Assembly: GCA_012845835.1 (NCBI GenBank) | Contig: JABAKD010000010.1 | Coordinates: 13,945,401 to 14,009,400 of the forward strand | Origin: Undaria pinnatifida | Taxonomy: Eukaryota > Sar > Phaeophyceae > Laminariales > Alariaceae | DNA length: 64,000 nucleotides | Direction of reading: 5' to 3' | In this document: positions 47,175-59,100 of the stretch, one piece after another | How the letters are laid out: each line of letters starts with the position of its first letter | Numbering within the stretch: position 1 is the stretch's first letter | Notes under the pieces: model-generated | Told to the model about the DNA's origin: nothing | Seen by the model: the letters and a program-made list of their open reading frames with translations, nothing else | Database searches by the model: none | Position numbers and translations under genes: made by a program

Positions 47175-50100
47175 ATGAGCTTTGTCTTACCGTCGCACCT
47201 AACGCGCATCCCTCTTATAAACGGTCAGGTGGAGCCTGTTGAGTACCGCATCAAGCTCACGCCAGACATGGAGAACTTCACCTGTGTGGGAGAGCAAGAG
47301 GTCGATCTAGAGGTACGAACAGCTTGTCTTGATCTTTGTATCAGCTATCAGCATACTTGGTACTGGCGCTCATGATATTCATGATTATTTTTCGAATCGC
47401 CGCCTGAGATTTTGGGGTTTCTGTACGAGCAGGGGGGTATTTTTGGTGCTGTATTTCTGCTGGCTGTTCTCTCTAAATAGTAATCAAGGACTATGGTGTA
47501 TACGCGCCTGATATTATGCGTGGAGAAAGCAAGTGCTTGTGCAGTGTCGCCGGCATGCATGCACGCCGATGGAAAGCGTTATTCTGCCAGATTTTTCTGT
47601 CCGACTAAACCAACACTGAACCCGGAGATATTGGCTCGGTTGCCACCATCGCCATCACCCCGGCGCGTGTCGTGCACGGTTAACCTTTCTCCTTTCATCC
47701 TGCGCCCACGTTTTTTTGCACGAAGTACTTGGAATCAGTGTGGGGTAAAAAAAAAAGCACCAGTAGTACAAAAGGAAACGTCTCTCCCTGCCGCCCGCAA
47801 TTGCCTCGACGACAGGCTCAAGATATCTAACTTCGAAGTTCAGAGCTATAGGTGTATTCCGCAGGAACCGTGTGATTAGGGGAAAACATGTGTGTGTGTG
47901 GATGTCAGGTATGTGTCATGAATGTGCTCGTTTCTGCCGACAGACCGCCGTCTGACGGCCCCGCCCGCCGTCGACCCCCGCCTCGCTTCTGCCTTTCACA
48001 CTGAGTGGACGTTGTTTTTTGCTTTACACGAAACGGAAAAAAAAACGAAAACAAAGAAACGAGATAGCACAAAAACGAGTCAAAACCAACAGAAACGAAC
48101 GAAAAACGAACAAAAACGAACAAAAACGAACGAATAAGAACGAAGTACAAACGAAAACGAACGAAAAAGAACGAAAAAAAATGATTAAAAAAACGCGTGA
48201 TAAAAGCAAAACCCCGACTCCCCCTTCCCCCCCCCGGCGACAAAACAATCCAGATCCTCGAGGAGACCAGCAGCGTGTCCCTCCACAGCAAGGAGATCTA
48301 CATCATGGAGGCGTCTTTCGTAGCTTCAGGGGAAGGGGGCGAGGATGCGGCTGGAAAACCAGTGGAGGCGGACACGATCGCGTTCAACATCAAGCTCACC
48401 ACTGCCACCTTCACGTTCCCCAAACCTCTCCTGAAGGGCAAGGGAACGCTCAGGCTTAGATTCCAGTGCGACATCAACAACCAGGTGGGGGAGCTGTGGA
48501 GGCGGTGGCCGGCCCAGGGGGAACGGGGAGGAAGGCGGGTGGGGGGTGGGAGGATGTGGGGACGTACGAAGTAGATGTTATGAGTATTTAAGCTTGAGTG
48601 GAGGGTATTCGGAGGCGGTCGCCGGCCGGGGGGGAGGGGACGGGGACCGCGGGGGGGAAATGGTCGGGGTGGGGGGTTAGGGGGAAATGTGGGGACGTGT
48701 GACGTAGAGTGTAGACGTTATGCTTATTTCAGCGTGGGCGGGGGAGATGCGAAGGCGGTGGCCGGGGCGGGCGGGGGCGGGAACGGGGGGGGTTTAGGGG
48801 TGAGTGTGGAGACATACGAAGGTGCTATGATTGTTTTAAGGGTGTGTGGTGTGATAAGTAGTCTGGTAAAAACAAGAAACAGGGTTGAGGATGGAGGCCA
48901 GGGGAAGATTGTTGGGGACGCACGAGAGTGTTTTGATAACATTTTAAGGTTGTATTTTACTTGTTTTAACACTAGTACCTGGGTACCAAGTTGGTTCTGT
49001 GTCCCGTACCCTGGTAGACAATCGAGTAGTCATCCCTGGGTAGGTTGGGCTCTTTTTCGTTACAGTACGACCGTTCTGTTCCTTCTGCGTGTGAGCCCTC
49101 CCCCCGGTGAGGCAGGAAGGGGATAATAAAGCATAACGTGTTGGTACAAAATATGCGAAAAACGCCACAAGCGCCCAAATGTTGGAGGTATCTCAATTAG
49201 GAGTAGGTACGGTGTTCCATCTTTCGAACGAGGGAAGCGTCGTCAATAGTCAAATAAATGGCCAGGGCAAGCAACAAATAAGTACCTTCCCCCCCCCGCG
49301 CGCGCGCTGCGTCCGGCATTGTAGATGCGAGGGCCTTATGCTCTTACGGACTACAACCATGCACGATACGATGATTCCCCCCCCCTCCCCTGTCCCTTGC
49401 CCACTGCCCCCTCCCGCTACCGCCTGGTTAGATGGCGGGATTCTATCGATCCGGCTACACCACGGTGGAAGGGGAGGCGAAGATGATGGCTTCCACGCAG
49501 TTCGAGGCGCTGGACGCTCGACGGTGCTTCCCGTGCTGGGACGAGCCGGCGCGCAAGGCCGTTTTTGAGGTACGACATGGTGTGGTATTTGAATGGTATA
49601 GCACGGGACGGGTCGAGACGGTTTGGTACGGTCTTGGCACATAATCGTACGGTACGATGTGACGTTGCTTCAGGCCAACCGCCGTTTGAACTCCCGCCTG
49701 TCTCGTGCCTGATGGTATGTCTGCTTGTCTGCTTGCCTGCTTACCTGGTTGCTTGCCTGCTTGCCCGCCTGCCCGCCTGCATTCTTGCCTTCTTGCTTGT
49801 CTGTATAGGTGACGCTCGTGGTGCCTAAGGCGTTGATGGCGTTCAGCAACATGCCGGAGCGTGTTGTGACGGATCTACCGGGGGGGAAGCTGAAGGAGTA
49901 CCGATTCATGCCCTCTCCTAAGGTCGGTCAGGAGTGTTTTTTTTTGTTGGCGTTGGCGTTGGGTTGAGATGGTTTGGTGTTTCCTGTGCTTTTGCTTTGT
50001 TTTTGCTTCGATTTGCGCTATTTTGCTCTGGTATTGTTCGGAGCTACCAGGTAGAGAGCATCCACGACGGAGTTATCTTGACAAGTTTCCCGGTGTCCTT

Positions 50101-53100
50101 GTTTTTTTTGCTCTTGTCCCTTTGTACCGACGTTTTTCACCGATAATTTCCATGCCTATCGTTTTTATTGTTCTTTACCTGGTATGATATAGAGTACATG
50201 TTTTTAATATGGGACACCTAAGCCTTGATGCGCGCGATTCGCTCTTTTGTTTGAAGTATGAAGACGTGGAAAGGGTTGAAGGTACGACGTGAGAGCTAGA
50301 GCAACCACCGTTCGCATGCAATTAAAGAACAAAAACGGAGCCAAAGCTTGGCGAAAATAAAGCCAATGTGTTGGTCCTTGGTAACCTCGGGGTCTAACCC
50401 AGCGAAAAACCACCCTGCTGCAATAAAGAGGGACACGCACCCTAACGCATGCGATTGCGCTCGATATTTGGCACGTCAACACCTGCTGTTTTAGGGCATT
50501 AGGACAAAAAAAGCAAAATAAATGAAAGCCCTGGGGGCGGGGGGGAAATCAAGTTCCCCTCATTTTGGTGCAAAGGCTTTGAAAAAGCCGTACGCGCCGC
50601 CAGCAACCGTTTTTTTTTTTTTTTTTTTTTTCCGAACCTATCGTGAATAGGAGTAAAAAGGTACCCTACCCATTTTTGTTGCCATCGGAGTCGATCCAGT
50701 CCAGTTTTAACAATTTTTGGAAAATATTGCGCCAAATCTTTAACTACATCCTACGCACGTCATACCAGGTGTCGTTTGTAGCCATTCGTGACCTTAGCTT
50801 TTCGATTTACGGTCTGAAGCCTAGTGTGGTATTTCTTTGTCGGATGTTGAGTGTGCACCATGACCTGAGTTTTTTGTTTTGTTTTTTTCCGGGACTTGAA
50901 AGCTATTTTCGTCAAATTTCGGTGGGAAAATCGGCCGTAAGGCTGTTGCTAATGGCACGGCGATAGTGTAAACAAAAATTTTCCAAACATTTTCAGGTTA
51001 TTTTGTGAAGGCGTTGACGTACCGTCGCTGTGGGGAAAAAACATTAGAAAAAACATTGTCTAATATTTATCGGGTTCTTTTGTCAAACGGCCAAATTCGC
51101 CAACTTGTGTCAAGCCTCGGTCAGCGCTGTCTAACAACCACGATTGACCTTCGATCTCTGAGACAGAGACAACCCGTGACCATCCCCCTTCGTTCCGGAC
51201 AAGGCCACATGAAGTGTAGGTGGCGTCGCGGAAGAGTTCATAGTGATCCATGCTCTAGGGCGCGAGAGGTTGCCTGCGGTGTCCTGTGGTCTCCCCTCAA
51301 ATACCCTCATTTCGTCGAGCGAAGTGTGTTGACAACACAAAACCTGGCCGCTTCTAATCCAAAATCTTCTTGAGAATTTCTCAAGCAGATGCTGCCCAAG
51401 ATCGCCGCCAGAATCCATTTTTTCCGGAAAATTGAAAAATCCCCCAAAAAATCTGAAAAAACGGGCCCGTACACAACCCGTCCAGGTGAAGTTTGGCTGG
51501 TATCTTCGGAAATTGTTTCTTTTTACTAAACATCGGCTTGCCATTGGCAACTGTCTTGAGTCGGGAAAAAAACGGAAACGAAGAGAAACTTTGGAACGGT
51601 GTTTTTTCAGAGCACAATGAATGAACCTCGTGTCAACATTCCAGTAAAAAAAATCGAAACACGCGGTTTAAAAAATCACGATTTACGTTCTGCCGAAAAC
51701 GTGATATTTTACATCGGGAAATGGGAAATGTGGTACCACGTATGCTGCAAGTTTTGATGGAAAGTGAATTAGGCGAATCATGGGGTGATATATGTCCCCT
51801 CATTCACCCCTGTAGAGCCCCAAAGCCCCTCGCCATTCTAATTCCAAGTAGTTTGGCCCCAACAACGGGTTTCCAGTTGTAGAGGCGTTAAGTCACCAGG
51901 AATGTGCTCACCAATTTCCATTTAGTCTCATCTTAAAGCTGACCTGACAACGAAAACTGCAACCGCACGATTTTTTGTTCCTCGAAATCTCTGTATAACA
52001 TCAGACAAAATGGACTTATTTATGGCGATTTTTCGACGAAAGTGTGTGCCCGATTTCATGTCTTTTTAACGCCTGTACAACTGAAATCCCGTTTTTGGGT
52101 AACAACTCACTTGGAATTAGTGTCGGAAGGGGTTTTGTGGCTCTAAGCGTTGGCCGGTTTGTGGCGGTATCGGGATCAATCGTGCCCATTGTCGAGTTCG
52201 CCCGATTAAAAAATATGCTCAAGAAACGGTCGGAAGGACTTTCAAACTGGAGCAATCGCACGAAGAGCTCCGACTCCCCTTGCTCAGTCAGGTGGACGAC
52301 GTCAACGTTGTCATCTTCCCTTCATGTTGAAAATGTGGTGTTGTTCGGGCGCCCTACGAGTAGGTCATCGCCGACACGTTGATAAAAACGATTTGTTTTT
52401 CTTCGTTTTTTTTTTTTTTTTTCTCGATATTTGGCACAAATGCCCGAACGGTCCCTACGTTGCGCCTCAGAGTGGTGTGCATAGAAGGTGGCCACAGTCA
52501 CAGACGGCCAACGTGGTAGGAGGTCGTAATGAGAAGTAAAAATCTTTGTGTGTAATGTGTGGTAGAAACGTACTGAGCGCCTAAGGTGTCTCTGTTGTTA
52601 AGAGTAGGAACGGTATTCTGTCTCGAAAGGGATGCGTTCTCGATGGTCAAACGACTAAGGCACGCAACAAATGAGTACGCCCTCCCCCCCCCCCCCGTCC
52701 CCTTCCCTAGATGTCCTCGTACCTTCTCGCGTTCTGCATTGGGGAGTTCGATTACGTGCAAGGCTCTACAAAGGAGGGTAGGGTTGCGGTGCGAGTGTAC
52801 ACGCCGCCGGGAAAGAGTCATCTGGGAACGTTCGCGCTAGAGGTGGCCGAGAAGACTCTGGACTTGTACGATGACTTCTTCCAGGAGAGGTACCCGCTGC
52901 CTAAGCTTGACATGGTGAGGAGAGATGAGGGAAAGGAGGAGCGGGGGACGGTAGAGGGATAGGCGTCTGGGGGCGGGGGGGGGGGGAAGGGGCAGAGAAA
53001 GACGGATACATAAACAAGTATCTATGGTTGCTTATGGGTATGTTTATGGTGTCTCTTAGTTGCTTTTGTGATTTACTGTTATCAAGCTTGACATGGTGAG

Positions 53101-56100
53101 ATGACGGAACGGAGTCGGGAGGCGGTATCGTGGTGGGGGGTACAATCTTAGGAGACGAGGGAAATGAGAAAGGAGGCGGTCACGGGGTAGGGAGGGGGGC
53201 GGAGGCGGGGGACTCTTTCAGGTGAGGTACCCGCTGCCCAAGCTTGATATGGCGGGGAGATGAGGGAAAGGAAGGGGGGGGGGGGGGCGTTAGAAGGGTG
53301 GGGGTTCCGGGGGGGGGGGGGGGGGGGGGGGGATGCAGAAACATGTGCTTGTCTTCACCAGGGTTTCCGCAGTAATACGGCCTTCACGACGCGTTCAACG
53401 GGGAAAGGCGGTTCGCATCTGAGTTTTGGTGGCAGCGCTGCGCGGTTATGCCCCCCCCCCCCCCCCCCCCAAACTGAGTACCTCCCGCCCCCCTGCGCGC
53501 GCGCTTAACCATCCGCCCCTCCCTCCTGCGCCCCTTCTTCGAACTACCATTAACACTACCGTCTGCGTGCACGCCACCGTGTTTATATTGTGGGCTGTTG
53601 GGGGGGGGGGGAAGAACAGGTGGCTATTCCTGAGTTTGCCATGGGAGCGATGGAGAACTGGGGGCTGGTGACCTACAGGGAGGTCGACCTCCTCATCGAC
53701 CAGGTGTGGTAACGGGCTTGGGATGAGTGCATGGGTGCACATGGGTGTATGTTAGGTCTGCAAGTTGCCTGACTATGCTAGCGCTGTGTATACGAATAGC
53801 GTAGGTCGCTGACTGGCCACTACTTAGCTAGGTATTATGATTCGTTACAGCTGTACTATAGTACACTATAGTTAGGCGCGTGCGGCGAGTATATGTTTGT
53901 TAAGCGAGTGGCCAAAACAGGGTATACCCGGTCTATTTGCGGACAAAATCGGGTACCTTTCTGCATCAGTGTTGGCCACGCCACGCCCCCAGAACGCTAT
54001 CGGATTGGCCAACGCCGGCCACCACCCGACGATGGCCACGCTTCCGCCGGGTAGACCCGATTTTGGCTACTCAACCCTCAAAGGGTACCCGATTGTTGTT
54101 CCCCACTAACCGAAAAAATTCCAAGCTCTTCGACCACATCGGCCCACAACGCACCATATGCGCTCCACCCGAGTTCACCCCTCTGTTTCTCACGAAGATG
54201 AACAATAACCGTCTGCTCGATGTCCATGGTTTGGTTCTCCCGACCGCAAACCACCACGTCCTCTCTCCCTCTCTCCAACCAAACGTCACCTCAGCGCAGC
54301 GCTCTCTCTCCTCTTCCACCCAAGAGCCACCCCAGCACAGCAGCGGTAGAGACACGAGCGATTCTTCGGCTCTCCTATCGCAGACGTGTTTTTTTAACAC
54401 CACAGTTAGGCCTGGGAATGGAAAAATTTTGGACGTACCAAATTTTTGGAAAAATAAAATACCCATGGTCGTTCTTTACGAAAAAAACTCTTTAGGAAAT
54501 CAACCAATCAGCGATGGGGAAAACAAAACCACGTCACGGCGAAAAGCTGTTCGGAGCGTGGCATTCATAAAAAAAGCACTACTGCCACAGGCCGCCATCA
54601 CCCTTTTGCAAAAAAAAGTCAGTCCACCGGGGGTGCCTTTGCTTCTCGTACGAAGCGTACTGCTGTACAGCCCCAGGCCCAGAGCGCAGAGCAGCAGCGT
54701 ACACGTGGACGCACGAGCGTGAGCGGCCCCTTGGGCTCGGCGGCCGGCAGCACGACGGTGCTGCCCCATATGTGATACGAAGGGATCAAGCAGTAGGGGC
54801 TGATCTCTTTGTTTCTTGGCTGCTGCTGCTGCCGCTGCTGCTGCTGCTGCTGCTGCTGTGCAAGCCCCTGGGCCGTGCTGCACCGCGCATGGTATACGGC
54901 GCCGCCCCTATACCTCCGTGGCGGCGCGCCCCACCTCTAACCGCAGCGGTACGGTATTTGCTAGGTGCTGCGTCTTAGTATCTGGCTGCCGTGGCTCCCG
55001 GCCTTGCCTTGCCTTGCCTTGCCTTGCCTTGCCTTGCCTTGCCTTGCCTTGCCTTGCCTTGCCTTGCCTTGCCCGCAGGCCCAGGCGTCGAGCCAGCAGC
55101 GGCAGCGCGTGTGCTCGGTCATCACGCACGAGCTGGCGCACCAGTGGTTTGGCAATCTTGTCACCATGCAGTGGTGAGAGTAAAGTCCTGTACTATTAGT
55201 AGCGATTACCAGCGGTGAGCGTATCAAAGATTTCAGGAGACGGTCAGACAAGAAAAAGCGCACAGCGGTCAGTCAAGGGTGGAATACCAAGCGTTCCACA
55301 CTAAATCCAAGTAGTTTGGCGTCCGTCACGGTAAAATGTAGGAAAACTGCCGTCTATCAAGAGCTAAAAGCGCCGTCTCATGCCATTTTTGGAGCGTATA
55401 TTCCTATAACAATAAATAGCAGCGATTTTCGATCGTAAAACTTGGTCTGTCTTACGACCGCCTTGCTTTGATGTAATTTGTTTTTTTGCTACTCGTGCCG
55501 CGTATTTTGGCTTCCGATATCTTGATCTTGACCTGCGGCGAAACTTGCATTATGCCTTACGCCGGGTATCGTATGGCCTACGGAACGTTTTGCTACCACG
55601 AAGTATGTTGACCTTGGTACTGTTAATGGCTATACTGGTAGCTGTTAATGGCGCTAAGGGGACTCGCCGACTTGTGTCCTTGATGAGGACATACACGCTC
55701 ATATATACGCGCGATCGAAGTATCACACACGGCTTGCAAAGATGAGCGTCGATGAAATCCTCGATCATTGCATCTGTAGTCTATTTATTTCAGTATAATA
55801 AGAAAGTAAAATTTCGTTGTTTGCTTCAAAACTTTGTTCGTTTGTGGTGGGAGCGGGCGGCTGCGGGGAGTGTGTTGCCCCAAGAAAGGAGAGTGGCCAC
55901 GAGCTCGTAGCCCTTTTTTGCATGTTTTACGGGTGTTTTGTGCGTGTGTTTTTGTGGGCGTGCGCGTTTTTTTTGCTTTTGATGCATGGATGCGTGGGGT
56001 TTTGTGTTTGTTTTCTTGTGATGTGAGATTTTTGGGCGCACGGTTTTCTTAGCGTGCTTGCCGCGAAAAAATGGTCATTCTAAAGACGAGCCCTTTTTTG

Positions 56101-59100
56101 CATGTTTTACGGGTGTTTTGTGCGTGTGTTTTTGTGGGCGTGCGCGTTTTTTTTGCTTTTGATGCATGGATGCGTGGGGTTTTGTGTTTGTTTTCTTGTG
56201 ATGTGAGATTTTTGGGCGCACGGTTTTCTTAGCGTGCTTGCCGCGAAAAAATGGTCATTCTAAAGACGAGCCCTTTTTTGCATGTTTTACGGGTGTTTTG
56301 TGCGTGTGTTTTTGTGGGCGTGCGCGTTTTTTTTGCTTTTGATGCATGGATGCGTGGGGTTTTGTGTTTGTTTTCTTGTGATGTGAGATTTTTGGGCGCA
56401 CGGTTTTCTTAGCGCGCTTGCCGCGAAAAAATGGTCATGCTAAAGACGAGAAAACAAGAGCAACCCGCCAACGGTAGTATCTTTTGTTATTTTTGTCTTT
56501 TTCACTAGTAGTTTTTGTTTTAAGGCTATTGTTGTCGTTGTTGTTGTTATTGTTTCTATTATGAACTTTTTCGCTATTAACGATTATTTTTAGATGCGTT
56601 TTTATTTTTGCGGGCGAGCCATGTCATGAAGTGTATGTATATTTGTATGTAAATCTTGTTTCTTTTTTTTTTTGTCCCGCGCGACGACATAAGGTGGGAC
56701 GACCTGTGGCTCAACGAGGGCTTCGCTTCCTGGATGCAGACCTACGCCGCTGACGTCCTCTTCCCCATGTGGGGTATGTGGGAGCAGTTCGTCGTGGATG
56801 ACCAACAGTCGGCCCTCAGGCTCGACTCTCTGCGCTCGTCGCACCCCATCCAGGTGTGCACAATATGATAATTCGTATTCATAGCTCAGGGGGAACATGG
56901 AGGCTTTAATGTTGGAGAAAGAGGGGGTCGTACTCCTTTGTTGCTGGCGTTCAGTCATTTGACCATTGACCAGGCATGCCTTGCGAGACGGAGCACCGGG
57001 TGGGGGTGGTGGTGGGTGGTGGTGTACTCATTTCATGCATAGCTTTAGTCGTACTACCTTAGACCTTCGCATTCCTACGATGCTAGGACGGAGCACGTCG
57101 GGCTGTCACCGACCAGGCAGGGGTAGGGGGGAAGGTTTTTGACGGAATATAAAGGCGTGTGTCGTGATGAAGGGAGACAGGGGGGGGTAGTTGAAGGGTG
57201 TGGGAGTTCTGGAGGCGTTCCTTGGAAGGGTGGGGCGGGGGGGGGGGGAGTCAGGTGGACGATGTGTGAAGGCGTGCTTGAGGGAGGGGGGGGGGGGAGT
57301 ATTTGCAAGATATGTGTACGTAGATGAGGCCCGATCTGAGATGGTTATTGGTTACCGAGTATGTGTTTTTGCACGGGATGGAAGGATCCATGGAATGGGA
57401 TTTTTGCACGGGATGGAACAACGATCCATGAGATATGCGCGAGATGAGGTGGGATGGGGCGATCGTGCCACGCCACCGAGGCTGAGAATATGGTGCAACA
57501 AGGGGTGCGGCGCGGGCCCTCTGATGTTCCAAACTTTTCCGATTCTCCGATCCCATCGGCCCTCCGTTTTTGTTGTTGTTGCTTTTATGCTCTTGTGGCT
57601 ATGTTTTTCTAGGTGCCCATCGCCCACGCGGAAGAGGTGGAGCAAGTGTTCGACGCGATCAGCTACTGCAAGGGGGCGTGCGTTGTGAAGATGCTCAACG
57701 CCGTTCTCGGAATGGACATGTTCAAGAAGGGTCTGCAGGTAGATACGACTTGTACATGGCCGCGCTTTTTTCTGCTTGCCAGAGACGGACCGGCCTACTG
57801 TTAACAAGCCTGTAGAGCTCATTCATCTACGTTTTTGGGTGCACCGAATTGGAAATACAAGGGGGGATGGTTTTCGTAGTATATATCTGGCCGATGCAAC
57901 TAAACAATAGATCCCCCGACTGAGGTTCGTGCTGGTATATACTATATACTACCAGGCAACTGACCCCACACCCTTAAAAACTCCGCCCTCCCCTCACCGG
58001 TTATGCGACTTACAAGAATATACACTTGATAAACTGATGCATGTCCTTCCACAGCTGTCAGATGTTGCCCCCCTCAAAAACGGGTTTTATAGTTTCCGCG
58101 CACAGACTGACTAACATCACCCTGTTGACCCTGATAGCTACACTGTAGTTGCAAGGGGAGTCGCCGACCTATATCCTTCATGAGGACACACAACTCGTAA
58201 TACGCGCGATCGGAGTATCACACACAGCTTGCAAAGATGAGTTTCGACAAAATCTTCGATCTCACAGCTGGAGTGTATTTTTTATTTTTATAATAATACG
58301 AGGCTCCAAAATCTCCCGAAGCAAACCAACGCATGCGTACACGTTGGTGGCGGTCGCAAACATCGTTCTGCGCGAGGCCTTGTATACAGCTGCGGAGGAC
58401 ACCCAATCGTCCGGGTATGTGCCAGCCCTTGAGCTGTGAATCAGCAGGATTTCACGACTATAAACTAATCGTTGGGTGCCGTTGGCAGCCTAAGCGACTT
58501 TAGTCGCCAAGTCGTCTGGCGAAACCAGCTGATGGTCAGCCGACTTGCCTGACTTAAGTAAGGAGAGCGGAGCGAGCCGCATCCCCCCCCCCCCCCCGGT
58601 CGAGAGAGCCCCACTAAAAACAAACAGCGCACTCCGCATGAAACAACCCTTCCTAAGAGTATGGAAACCCAATAATAAGGCGCAAAGTTGGCACCTCCGG
58701 CAAACGGCTTCCAAGTAGTTATTTAGTCCGACTAGTAACTAGTTGGTGATTTGAGTCGTGCCGACTCACGGCTTGTAGCCAGCCCAAAATTCCGGCATCG
58801 TTCTGGGCACCGGCACTACTTGAAAACGAGAGGATACTTGTAGAGAGCTACGTAGGAGAGTTGCGGTCGCGCCAAGCGATTCCATCGGCACTGTAGAGAG
58901 CGGTGGCACTAACAATCAACCGGCACTATTTGGGATGGGTTAACTTGTAGAGGCCTACTTTAGAGAGTTCCAGTCGTGCCAAGCGATTCTACCGGCACTA
59001 TAGAGAGCAGTGGCACTATTCAACTGGCACTACTGGGACCCCCCCCCCCCCCACACACACACAAACCAGCTACGTTCACCATGTTTTATCTGGGTTTTAG

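Larger units (their letters stand above)
47175..49922 (+). other. Aminopeptidase exons 1-4: N-terminal beta domain
   Basis: Exon 1: [19 protein letters not shown], the usual opening strands. Exon 2: [17 protein letters not shown] and the [18 protein letters not shown] strand pair. Exon 3: [11 protein letters not shown], then [20 protein letters not shown], the highly conserved block before the catalytic domain. Exon 4: [17 protein letters not shown]. All end in phase 0. Introns are 941, 947, 239 and 2788 bp. Confidence 0.9.
52711..57738 (+). other. Aminopeptidase exons 5-9: catalytic domain
   Basis: Exon 5: [15 protein letters not shown] through YPLPKLDM. Exon 6: the GAMEN substrate-binding motif, then [13 protein letters not shown]. 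Exon 7 ends in phase 2 after the zinc motif [18 protein letters not shown]. Exon 8 restores the Trp and gives [17 protein letters not shown] with the third zinc ligand. Exon 9 carries [17 protein letters not shown] with the catalytic Tyr. Nothing essential is missing. Confidence 0.93.

Noticed and set aside
54500-54883. 127-codon minus-strand frame with poly-Ala
   Set aside because: Due to a CTG repeat at 54824-54858 in intron 6; no other support.
56930-57060. Further reverse LINE tail in intron 8
   Set aside because: Short similarities (tgaccattgaccaggca, gagacggagcacc, gtactcattt) are present but in a different order from the other copies, so I do not annotate it as an element.
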